A stretch of 64,000 nucleotides of DNA, from contig JAQFVV010000031.1 of the NCBI GenBank assembly GCA_028023455.1, positions 7,361,593-7,425,592 on the forward strand. The letters run 5' to 3'. Below the pieces are notes generated by a model. The model was not told the DNA's origin. It searched no databases and saw only the letters and a list, made by a program, of their open reading frames with translations. The DNA comes from Epiperipatus broadwayi. Taxonomy: Eukaryota; Onychophora; Udeonychophora; Euonychophora; Peripatidae. The translations under genes were made by a program, and so were the position numbers. This document shows, piece after piece, positions 49,905 to 60,837 of this stretch. Position 1 is the stretch's first letter. Every line of letters begins with the position of its first letter.

Positions 49905-50405
49905 TTCATTCCATTCTTTCTAAAATTCTATATTGTGTGTCTGGAAAAAAAGTGAGAGTATTCATTTATAATTTATCTTTAAAGCGCATGTGCATTGGCT
50001 TAATCACTAATATTACTATTACAGTAGTAAAACATAGCACTATATAAAATAATATCTCATTATATATGTTTAATTTCAACTAAAGAATGATGGGTCATAA
50101 ATTGTAAAGATTTTGCAAGTGTCATTCATTCAAACATAACAAATGTAATTTAAAGTGATTGCTTAATACCTTCATGCTCTCATTTCCATATGCTTAAGAT
50201 TTGCCCATACATAAATGTTTAGGTTGAAAGAATGGGTGGATTCATTCCATTATTTCTAAAATACTATATCTTGTGTCTGGAAAAAAGTGAGAGTATTCAT
50301 TTATAATTTATCTTTAAATCACATGTGCATTGGCTTAATCACTAATTTCACTATTACAGTATTAAAACATAGCGCTATATAAAATAATATCTCATTATAT
50401 TAGTT
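49905..50405 (-). repeat. ~333-bp satellite, 1.5 head-to-tail monomers
   Basis: TTCCATTCTTTCTAAAATTCTATATTGTGTGTCTGG (49,911) recurs as TTCCATTATTTCTAAAATACTATATCTTGTGTCTGG (50,244), about 333 bp later. All internal blocks follow in the same order. The second monomer stops at CTCATTATAT near 50,400. Confidence 0.9.
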
Positions 50406-51694
50406 TGTAAAGAAATTGTGGACTTAATCAGTGAAGTTGGTAATAGCTTCACACTCTCAAATCAAAATGCTTTAGATTCACCTATATAATTAAATAGTAG
50501 ATCAAAGATAAGAGTGGCCACATTTATGGCTGCTCTTGTCTTCTAAAGTTTAATCTTGTGTTAAGATTAGTATTCATAAGTGTAACAGAAGAAAGGGTGA
50601 CATTCTTCATAAAAAAACAACAATATAAATTGCCAAAAAATTAATATCATGGTAGTACACTATACAAGGTTTCATATAAGATATGTATAATATAATACAT
50701 CTAGACAATTAACATAAATGGTGATATGAACTCAAAAAATAACACCTACATTTTGAAAGTAAAAATTATGCTAGGACTTTGTCTCTGAACATAATGAAAA
50801 TGTGAATGAATCATGAAAATATATTAGGAACAATAAAAACTGTCTCAAATAAAGTATTTATGCTGAAATCAGACACATGAAATAAATAACTCTTGGAATA
50901 TACTATAATAAGAGAAACACTGCTACAATCTCTTTATAAAATATATGTGCTAGCACAATAAACAACCACAGGAGAGAGACACAGCTATGATCTCTTGGAT
51001 GAAATATAATAGTGAAATGAATATCCACTAGAGAGAATAATAGCTATGATCTCTTGGATATTTTAAAAGCAAGATAAGCATTTACAATAAAACAAGAGAG
51101 AGACTAATGCCAGAATCTTCTAAACAAATATTATAATATTTAACTGATGTGTAAACCTACAAACAAAATTACTTGCAAAATCTGACCTAATAAAAATTGT
51201 CTTATTTTTTTTTAATTATGAAACAAAAAAGTTATATACAGAGCTATTATTTCAATGGGGAAATGTAAAGACATTGGAACGATATCACATTTAAAAATAT
51301 TTTGTAAAAATCTTAAATTAATTAACATGTGTTTCAATTTTTTAAAGTATCAAATGAATCTTTATGTGATTTGGCATCTGAAAGGAAAGAAGACAAAGTT
51401 TTATATAATGATTTTATGATTAATTTGAGTGTGGCTTCAGTGGAAGATGTATACTATAGTTTTTATTACAAGTTTATATCTAAAATACTCAAAATACTGT
51501 GGTATTGATTGCCTTTATTGAAGAAATTTGAAGAAATATAACTGAAGATAGAATACAATGAAAAAAATATGACTAAAATAATTTTCAACTCCTTCAAATG
51601 AATAAATTTCCTGCAGAAGCCATTAAAAGATATTTTGCAAATATCAAATAACCAAATAAAGACCAGCACACCAACAAACAAATTTTATCACATT
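50406..51694. other. AT-rich DNA, nothing recognised
   Basis: CTATGATCTCTTGGAT recurs around 50,984 and 51,044 in a loose local repeat. No gene. Confidence 0.5.
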
Positions 51695-51955
51695 ATTGAC
51701 AGAATTAAGAGACTGAAGTGGAGTTGGTATGGACATTTTTGTAGAATAGATGATAATAGATATATAGTTGAAGGCTAAACTGGATTCCAAAAGATAATAA
51801 AAGACCTAGAAAAATACCATATGTGATATGGATGGATGGCATATGGAAGTGTGTGGGGATGAAGTGGAGAAGAGAGGCTACAGATTGGAAAAAGGGGATT
51901 GAACTTGGAGATACCATCATGAAGTGGATGTATAATGGTTGAAAATGATGATATC
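51695..51955 (+). mobile_element. LINE 3' fragment (RTE-like C-terminus)
   Basis: The plus strand reads RIKRLKWSWYGHFCRIDDNR, then after stops WMAYGS and LEIPS. This is the GHIARRDDNR ... W..E ... GET pattern of RTE-type LINE ends. Several frameshifts. The same family is found at 29.4-32.7 kb. Confidence 0.7.
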
Positions 51956-53388
51956 CTATATGAAAGCATATTCATGCTTTTACAGATTGGTTTATATAAT
52001 CATTACAGAATTCATATTTGTGCATTACGATTATTTTTACTGGTATTTCTACATTTATTTGTTTAGGACTGAAATGACCAATCTTTTTTGCAATGGTTGC
52101 CAACAAAAATGTTAATGAATTTTAATTTTCACTCTGGCAAACACAAAATGTGTACATCATTTAAAAAAACCATGATTAACATTTTTTTTTCCAATTAATC
52201 ATAGTGGGATCAACATTTTTCATTTTTCTTTATTCTGTTTTTCTAACTGTGTATTGAACCAGAAATTTATTTTTTATACAACACATGGTGTTAGATTGGT
52301 TTTAACCACTGTATTAAATACAATAATCTATACTTGAATTTATTTCAGAAACTCCACAGATTAATGCTCTTTGCATATGGTAATAAAACCTAATCGCTGG
52401 TGAACTAGTGTAGAAATTGGCATAATTGAATCAAATTACTGTCTAATGGTTATTCAAGTATGCAATAGATGGCTCTTGACTAAAGTGAATACAGAAGAAT
52501 ATTTTCCTGATACAATTTGAATTATTAACAATATATTACAACCCTAAATTTATTTATTGTAAGATCTGTTGTTTATGAGATTAATTAAAATTTAAATACA
52601 TAGCAGTTTTAATCCTATACCCAGATGAAAAAGGTTTATTACTTCTTATTAAGTTTCTATCAAAAAGCATACCTTTCTATCTTAGCCTCACTTATTAGTG
52701 ATAAAAAAAAAGTTTATTTGATAATTATGTCTTATGCTTTATTTTATAGATGTTAATTAATTCTGTTGTTTTATCAATCTTTTAACTTTTAAATCATAAA
52801 ATAGTATGTGTAAAAGTTTCACCCCCAACATTTTTTTTAGATCATCAGTTTTTCTGTAAATAAATATTACAAATAATTTTAGTCTAATATTATAAACAGA
52901 TATTTAAAAATCAATCTTAGTTCTTTAATATTTCCTCCATAATCATAAATAATATGACTTAAATGGTCAATCATGAGAAGTTTTTTTTCAATCTACTCCA
53001 AAACAATGTATATTTCAAACTTGAATAATCAATAGACGCTAGAAGATAATAGTATAGTATTACATATCTCGATCTGTTTCTAATTTTTATGTTATCACTA
53101 AGTATGTGAGATTTAAAGCTGGAGCTAATACATTTTTTATGTAGCATACAATCTATTGCTTTAAAATAGGATGTAAAGATCTGTTATCCGAAGCACATCA
53201 TTAAACTGTGAGAGTAACGTAATGCTTCAATACTCAATTAATAGACTGGAAGTTATGAATATAAAGTTTATCTTATATTTTAATGTGTATCAATGGAAAT
53301 AAATAAGTGAATGCCTTTTAAATAATTTATTGTTTAATTTATTTGCTTATACACTTACTTGATGTTTGTTTTTTGTTTTTTTTTCCAG
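51956..53388. other. AT-rich DNA, possible intron or spacer
   Basis: No gene recognised; it ends with the polypyrimidine tract before the candidate exon. Confidence 0.4.
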
Positions 53389-53457
53389 TTCAAAGCTCGG
53401 ATTTCTGAATATACCGATCATTTATCGGAATCTCTTGCCATAAAACTGATTTATGAA
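53389..53457 (+). CDS. candidate 69-bp host exon, phase 0
   Basis: TTTTTTGTTTTTTTTTCCAG precedes the segment and GTAAGT follows it, so both splice signals are strong. The 69 bases are open in only one of the three forward frames, the one starting with the first base. That gives 23 codons with a phase 0 boundary at each end: FKARISEYTDHLSES, then LAIKLIYE. The base composition is richer in G+C than the surroundings. I do not recognise the protein. No neighbouring exon was found, so the rest of the gene would lie far away in large introns. It could still be a chance match. Confidence 0.5.
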
Positions 53458-56089
53458 GTAAGTTTTTGAATATGTGTGCAAATATCTTTGTATGTTATAT
53501 ATATATATTGCCTTTTCCCTTTTGTTTGTATTTGTAATTTTATTCAATGAAACGTTGTTAAAGTTCGCGACCGAGATATATACATAGGTGTGTGCGTATG
53601 AATATGAACTATTTGTTCGACGATTTCTATCTTAATATTATTCCAAAATAAGCTTTCTTTATACCGTTGTTAATTAAAAAAGTCGCAGGTGGTAAATCCC
53701 TAAGCTAAGCAAACAGCTTAATTATCTTCCATCGTTTTAAAATATAAGCTCTACTTTATTTTCGTTAATTTCTTCAATAATTATTTTCTATGTACATCCA
53801 CGCACATAAATAAGTGAATGTGCCACTAGACTTCATGAATGTCAGTAGGTGTGTATTTTTTAACCTGTATAAATATATAAAACAGTTATTTTAAATATTT
53901 TAAGCAAATCAACTGTAGTTTTATAATCTGTCCATATATCTATGTCTGTGTTTGTAAATTCATTGAAAGCAGTGAACACGTGCACAATACCAATATTAAT
54001 ATTATAAACTATGGGGGATTTCATCTAATATAGTACGATAGTCAAATCAGCTATAAACGCATTTATGAAGAAATGTCATGGCTTACTAAAAATAAAAATA
54101 AATGATAGATCAATATAAACAATGTATTGTATTTGTCCCAAGAGGAATAAACAAATTTTGGATTGTGTAGATCTAAACATGAAACCAAGACTTGAAACCA
54201 AGAAATTGTCAAAGTTCAACTGTAATATTGTATATTTAATTGAGAGAAAGTTTACTTTAGTAAATGGAAAGTTCTGTTGTTTTTTTTTTTTTGCATAATC
54301 TTGATTTGAATGTGAAGTCGAATAATTTATTGTCTTCTTGTTTTCACATTATATATATATATCACGAAGAATTAATTTATTTTAATTTGCTTTGTGAGAT
54401 ATTATTTATATCCAATTACTGGCGCTATGTTTCATAATTAGATTCACAATATTCAAAGAAAACAATCATATTAGATAGTATTGTCACTATTAACAGCCAC
54501 TCATAAATGGATTCAGTTAACTACAAAAAAAAGAAATAAAATTTAAAATAAAATGATACAATGAAAATACAAACCAATTACCAAATAACAAATATATTCA
54601 TATATATTACCTACTAACCTTTCATGCTCTTCATTTGATATTTTGAGATATTGTTTTTTCAATATTTTCAGCAATGAATTATAATACATGAAACAATTAA
54701 ATATATTATCAAAATATGCCTAGGATTGCTTTCAAACCTCAACCACATCTTCCCTGAAAGCAAAAAATAATGTGAATATTCTGAAGTAATTTTTAGAAAA
54801 GGATAATATATCTTCTAAGAAAATATAAGGCAAGTTCCACCCAAGTACATAAACAATTCTGTTGTCAATAATTTGCTACATTTGACCATTTGAATGAAGA
54901 TCTATCCTCATAAGAGTAGGTTTTATAGCTTATTAACTAGACAATTTGAGAATGTACCAATTAGTTTTATGATTTTGACATTTATTAAAAATCATTCTAA
55001 ATATGTTTTTTTTTTCTAGGATTTTTATGGTATTTCTTAGGGACTATATATTTCACTACCATATAATAAAATAAAAATAATAAATGTGTAAATATACTAC
55101 AAAAATCCATAATTTTTCTGTCCATTATATGAACAATGAAATAGTCTCACAACTATTCTTAAAGCTGAGGACTAAAGAATCTATCAATTAATAGCATTAT
55201 TCACTCATATATAATAATTTCTCTGTAGAATACTATAATCTCTAAATGTTGTTGAACTAATAAATCAATATATACTTCAGTTCCAGATTCTACTGTTAAA
55301 TGTATTCAAAATTAGCTGAATTATTTTACAGGTAGTTGCAAAAGAGTGAGAAAATTCTAAAAAATATAATCAACAACATGATGATTTCATAATACTATGT
55401 ATCTGCAAGTCATACAGGTTTCATTTTTGTTTTCCAATCTTAGAAAAACTGACTTACTTCCTGTTTATTGTGAATTAATAACCTTCTAAGGCCAAACATA
55501 TCCAAATAAATTTTGAATAAAAATACAATATACTTACTGAGAAACAAATATTTAATTAAATTTTACAAAAATTAAAGTAAACAAATAAATGAATTATGTG
55601 GAATGTTTCATCTTTCTAAGTTGAAATCAACTTCTGTAAAATCAAAATCACATAAGCACAAATCTCTTTTGTAATATTTGTCCTTCTATAGTGGCTTTTT
55701 ATTAAAAATCTATGTATTATAGTTATGTCTTCATATCAATACCATTTTAATTCTAGTGTTTCTATCAAATCAATAAAAAATCATAAAATGAACACTACAG
55801 ATATCCAAAAATGAAGAACCCACAGCTAATTGTTGCACTGATATCTCTGAGAAGAGATGCTGAATATATTAGTTATTTTACCAATATTTTTATATTTGTA
55901 TTAAGAATATTAAAGTCATTTGGAAGTATTTAATCTGAATATAATACAATAAATTTTGTATTGTAAATCTCAAAGTCAAGTAGATAAACCATTCAAACTG
56001 AAAACTACAGTACCATATATATGTATATATGTAATCTTATAATATAATATTTATAAATACACAGATTAAATATATGTAAAATATAACTT
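53458..56089. other. AT-rich DNA, possible intron
   Basis: No second exon, gene or repeat was recognised. Confidence 0.4.
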
Positions 56090-56475
56090 TAAAATTTTAT
56101 ACATTCAGGAGCCCCTTTAACTATCCTCATATTCCTTGTCAACTAACACTTTTAAAAGCTGACCTTCCCACAATTCTGTGATCTTAATGTTTGCTAACTG
56201 TTTGTTAATTAAGTTTTGTTTGAATTTGTGTATTAGCATAGCTTTCTTTATTTCCCTTTTGTTGTTATTTTTTTTTCAATTTGCAATATTATTACATTAT
56301 AACAAAAAATAACAACAAAAGAATTATAAAGGAAACTATTCTAATATACAAATACAAACAAGACTTAATTAACAAACACCAAATGTTAAGATCATGGAAA
56401 TGTGGGAAGGTTAACCTTTCAAAGTATTAGTTGCAAAGACTAAGAGGATATTCTCCTCCTAAGTGAATAAAATTG
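56090..56475. mobile_element. Penelope-like element family E, head-to-head pair of 3' ends (E1)
   Basis: The minus-sense arm (56,090-56,302) and plus-sense arm (56,303-56,475) mirror each other: CCTTCCCACAATTCTGTGATCTTAATGTTTG against the reverse of AAATGTTAAGATCATGGAAATGTGGGAAGG. Each arm encodes only the last residues of a GIY-YIG protein (QIEKK then TTKG-like), followed by the 3' UTR, which matches 62,985-63,135 of copy E2. Confidence 0.78.
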
Positions 56476-56940
56476 TTAAAGTTATACTTTACATATATCT
56501 AATAACTGTATTTATAAATATTAAATTATAAGATAACATATTGATTTGAAGAAATACAGACATAGAATTATATATATATATATATTAATGTTTTTTTTTT
56601 AATGAAGTCCCATAAAAACTTTTATGAACACTATAAAATGAAAAACGATTTTGGAATTAATACACTACATTTCTATTTAATGCCAGTTTTGATTTCAAAT
56701 ATTTCACATATCCCCAAACAATAATAGCAATTCCATTCAATATCATGTAATGTTGTATAATATAAATAAACTTTGATAGATAGTTAATTAATTTTAAATA
56801 TTTTCTAAAACATTTAGGTTAATTGAGTTCTATGCATTGATGTAGATACAATTTTTATATTAAGCTTTTCTTCCTACTTTTTTCTTTTTGCTTTTTCTTA
56901 ATCAAAAATAAATTTATTTAAATGCACATTGATTACATAA
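56476..56940. other. AT-rich DNA, nothing recognised
   Basis: A short (TA)n lies at about 56,569-56,585. Confidence 0.5.
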
Positions 56941-57155
56941 GTAATATTTACTAAGACTGTTAACCTCAAGAATATGCATGTGAAAATGTGAAGGTAGGGA
57001 CCTCCACAGGTCTTAACTACAAGTGTAATATGTGCAGGTAGGGACGTCTACAAGTCTTAACCACAACTGTAAGCTTGTAGTTAAGACCTGTAGAGGTCCC
57101 TACCTTTGTATTTTTTTGTGCATATCTTTGAGGTTTACAGCCTTATTAAATATTA
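56941..57155. mobile_element. foldback MITE with repeated GGTAGGGACCTC arms
   Basis: The outer ends TAATATTTACTAAGACTGTTAACCTC (56,942) and GAGGTTTACAGCCTTATTAAATATTA (57,130) are inverted. Inside, GGTAGGGACCTCCACAGGTCTTAACTACAAG (56,993) and GGTAGGGACGTCTACAAGTCTTAACCACAA (57,037) both pair with CTTGTAGTTAAGACCTGTAGAGGTCCCTACC (57,074-57,104). Confidence 0.82.
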
Positions 57156-57329
57156 ATCAAAAATAGTAATAACAATAATATCTCTACTGTATTGTGATTC
57201 AATAAAACTATATTCATTAAATAATTAGTAATTGTCATCCTCGATTAGAAGCAAACTGTTTAATAAAAATGAAAGCACTATTTTTTTTCATTGCTGACGG
57301 TAATATTTTTCTACTTTGTTTTCTGCAGT

Positions 57330-57780
57330 CTTTTTATTTCATATATTTTTATGTTATTTTTTAAAAAATGGCTTTATTTATGCTGAGCATGCTTTCAGTA
57401 CATTGCAAAAAGTGTCTGATTCTAAGAGGGAGGCTAAAAAGAAAAAAAAAATATTAAAGGACTGGACCATAGCCAAAGATCACTTCATGATAAATAAAAA
57501 AAATACCAGCACCCCTATCTTAATGAAATGAACTCTCTATAGAGATTTCAAATAAAATTTACATAACTACACAACAAATTGAAATGAATTTGAATATAAG
57601 CAAGTAAAGTTGAATACAACCAATAATTGTAATGTAATATAGCTATGATAATGGTATGTCGTGTACTGAAAGTATGTTTAGCATGAATAAAGTCAGTTTT
57701 TAAAATAATCTGTCCGTCTATCTTTTTTTTTTATATAAATGTCTGAACATTTACATGTTTAGAATTATAAGTGCAAAAAA
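57330..57780 (+). mobile_element. Penelope-like element family D, upstream copy, 3' end
   Basis: From about 57,430 to 57,760 it matches 59,895-60,220 in the same orientation: AACTACACAACAAATTGAAATGAATTTGAATATAA is common to both. A C-terminal frame ends with FMINKKNTSTPILMK. It sits just upstream of the main copy, so it acts as a direct repeat (pseudo-LTR). Confidence 0.75.
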
Positions 57781-57799
57781 ATATAAGATATTAAATAAA

Positions 57800-60220
57800 T
57801 CCCATTATAAATGAATCAGACGGGATAATACAAACCATAAGAATTTAAGCAAAAAATATAAACGCATTAGGGGTCTAAAAAATACCTACAATTACAGGTA
57901 TTCCCGAATTGTTGCTGTATACATCAACAAATCAATTGCTCAATGTGAAAAAAAATATTATTACAGCTTAAAGAAGTTTTATCGAAATCTATTATTCAAG
58001 GTTGTAATAGATCTATCAAAATAGATAAAAGAAGACAAAAACGAACGTCGTTAAGCCACACAGTACCTGATGATATTAGTGTAAAATGCAATCGATTGGC
58101 TCGTAGTTTAATTAAAAAAAAATATGAAAAAAATTGTATTTTTAGCCAATAAACAACTTTGCGAATTAAAAGCAGTCAATTACAATGGCAAGTGGGTCAA
58201 CCTGTCAAACTACAAAATCCCAGAAACGATGGGAAATATTTTAAACAATGGCTCTAAACAAATTTATAGGAGGAGCATGGATAAATCCAAAAATGGAAAT
58301 TATCTCTGATACTGAACCAAAATTTGAAAAGTACCTTTCTAAAAACAAAATATTTGAAAAGACCGCTAAAGCAATAAGTTCATTACAGGAATGTAACAAA
58401 GACAGTTATTCAGACAAAATAAATAACTTTGCAAATATATTCACAAGAAAAAATGTTATGTTTAAAAGAAGACAATAGCAATCATCTTATTTTGTTCAAT
58501 AAAGATGATTTTAAAGAGAGATTGAACAAGCAAATTAATACTCTCAAATTGAATCAAATAGCCATCTATAGCTTAAAATATAAACAGGATAAATGTGCTT
58601 GTCCATACTGAGAAAACACAGCAGAAAAGCATTTACCAAAATTGAATCTCTCAAAATGTACCTGTCAGCTGCAGTTGTACTAAGGATTTTGGAGGATTGT
58701 ATTTTTACAATGCAGTGAAAATGATTGTGATCTGTTTAACTGAAGAATTAGGCTTTGGCACATACATGGTCAAATCATCTTATGAATTTATAAATAAGAT
58801 TAAAAATTTAAAAGTACCCAATAACTACAAAATAACACTATTGGATGTCAAAGAACTGTATGGCTTCTCTATAGAATATATTTATGAAATGTTACAAAAT
58901 ATCCACTATGAAAAAAGTGTTCATAATAGAAACATTGAAATGGATCAGTGAGGATGTTGTTGTTTATTTGCCAGTGGAAAACATTATCATATGCAATATG
59001 GATGACCAATGGGTCTTCTGTTCAGTAGCATTATATGTAGCCAATGCTTATCAAGCATTGAAAATAAAATTATTTCAAAGTATACTTCTCCACCTTTTGA
59101 CATACTGTAATTAAGATATGTAGGTGATACAATGTTATGTGCAAGTGACACTCAAATCATAGATATTCATCATGAATTGGAACAGGCATCTTTGTTAATC
59201 TGGACTATCGATAAAGATGAACCAAGGAATCAAATTCCTGGATCTTTATGTTCAAAGGTAGCTATATTTACTAAACTATAAAATGATGCTAAAACCCTTA
59301 AATATAAGATGTGTGATTCACCCCAAATCAAAAACACCCATGGCCCATAAATTTGTTAGTTTTAAAGGCTTTCTATATAAGAATGCAATATTATGTAAAT
59401 TTGAAATTGATAAAAAAAAATAAAAAAAAACTACATAGATGCTTATATTAAGAATTTACAAAATACGGGATACAATATTAATCAAATTTGTAATACAATT
59501 TATAAATTCTACAACAACATGAAAAAAACTACCACTGTCTAAACCTGAAGCCATATGTACCAAAGATTTCTAGCAAATTAAAAAGAATTTGTTCAGAAAA
59601 AAATAATATAAGCTTTCATTATCCTCCAGCTTTAAATAACTTACTGAAACAATTTGAAAGATAAATTGTCCACCAACTTGGCCCATAAAATATCATCAAT
59701 ATTTCTTGCACTCAAGCCAATGCCTATATGTCTATTATGGTAAATCAAAAGTCAGTCTATCTGCAAGATTTCCTACCACAACTATCTTTATAATAAAACT
59801 AAAAAAAGCAATTTATTCTTCATTTCATAGATACAAATAATCCTGAACATAAGTTTGATTTATGTAAATCAAAAATTATTTGTACTGATAGGGTGGATAA
59901 AAAGAGAAATATTAAAAAGGCTTGAACTATAGCCAAATATCAATTCGTGATAAATAAATAAAAAATACCAGCACTCCTATCTCGAAGAAATGGGTTCTCT
60001 TAAGAAAGTTTCAAAAAACATTTACATAACTACACAACGAATTGAAATGAATTTGAATATAATCAAGTATACTTAAATACCATCAATAGCAATAATGTAA
60101 TATAGCCATGATTATGATATGCATTGTACTGAAAACATGTGAAGCATGAATAAATCCAATATTAAAATAATATATTTATCTTTTCTTTAAGAATGTCTGA
60201 ACATTTATATGTTTAAAATT
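57800..60220 (+). mobile_element. Penelope-like element family D, RT + GIY-YIG, decayed
   Basis: An N-terminal region (57,850-58,450; AQCEKKYYYSLKKFYRN) is followed by RT pieces. The frame 58,697-58,951 has TEELGFGTYMVKSSYEFINK and motif A LLDVKELYGFS; motif B is near 59,000 (MDDQWVFCSVALYVANA). Motif C at about 59,113 reads RYVGDTML, with the first catalytic Asp lost. The block FKGFLYKNAILCKFEIDK is at about 59,360, and the GIY-YIG at about 59,730 reads YVYYGKSKVSLSARF. There are many stops. The 3' UTR repeats the sequence at 57.4-57.76 kb. Confidence 0.78.
58697..58951 (+). pseudogene. PLE-D reverse transcriptase fragment, motif A
   Basis: 84 codons. EELGFGTYMVKSSYEFINKI parallels DELGFGYYTIGSSFDLVKKI of family F, and LLDVKELYG is motif A. 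It ends at a stop before motif B. Confidence 0.75.
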
Positions 60221-60837
60221 CATATATTTTTGAAAACTGAAATACAAATAAAAATATTAGGGTCAAGATACAACTTCATGGTTCTGTATAGTTCAACAAT
60301 GTAACAGTAGTTTTAATATCAAAACATATTCCATTTACATTATGAGAATGTAGCTAGCACTATAAGCAGTAGCATTTTAGCCAGGTAAGCTATAAATACT
60401 ATTCAGAAAGAAAGCAGAAATTGAAAGAAAACATTATGATTATGCGAAATAAGTAGAATAAATCAAGTAATACATTTTGTGTATTATTTTTATATTGATT
60501 TGCATAATTAGGGAAGTCTTTTCTTTAAATTTTTCTGTTTTTTTTTCCTTTGGGAAAGTATAATCTTCTTTAATAATTTATTTTAATCTAGAAATTATCC
60601 AATAACGAATATTATTTCTGTAGTGTAATTTTCACTACACAACTCTCGCCTAAGATAGGAACTGGTTTCAAATTGTTTTGTACACCTTGGGAAGGGATGC
60701 AATCATAAACATATGACTAAAGAAATGAAAAAGATTTATGATCCCAAAGTTGGATGTTTCATGCTGAATCAGCATTCACTAGTTGGCACAGACTACAATC
60801 TTTTACACATACCTTTATCATTGTTTATATATATATA
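60221..60837. other. AT-rich DNA, nothing recognised
   Basis: No gene or repeat assignment. Confidence 0.5.

Noticed and set aside
57316-57531. 71-codon plus-strand frame starting MFSAVFLF
   Set aside because: Its C-terminal part is the tail of PLE-D and its N-terminal part is unrelated flank, so it is not a gene.
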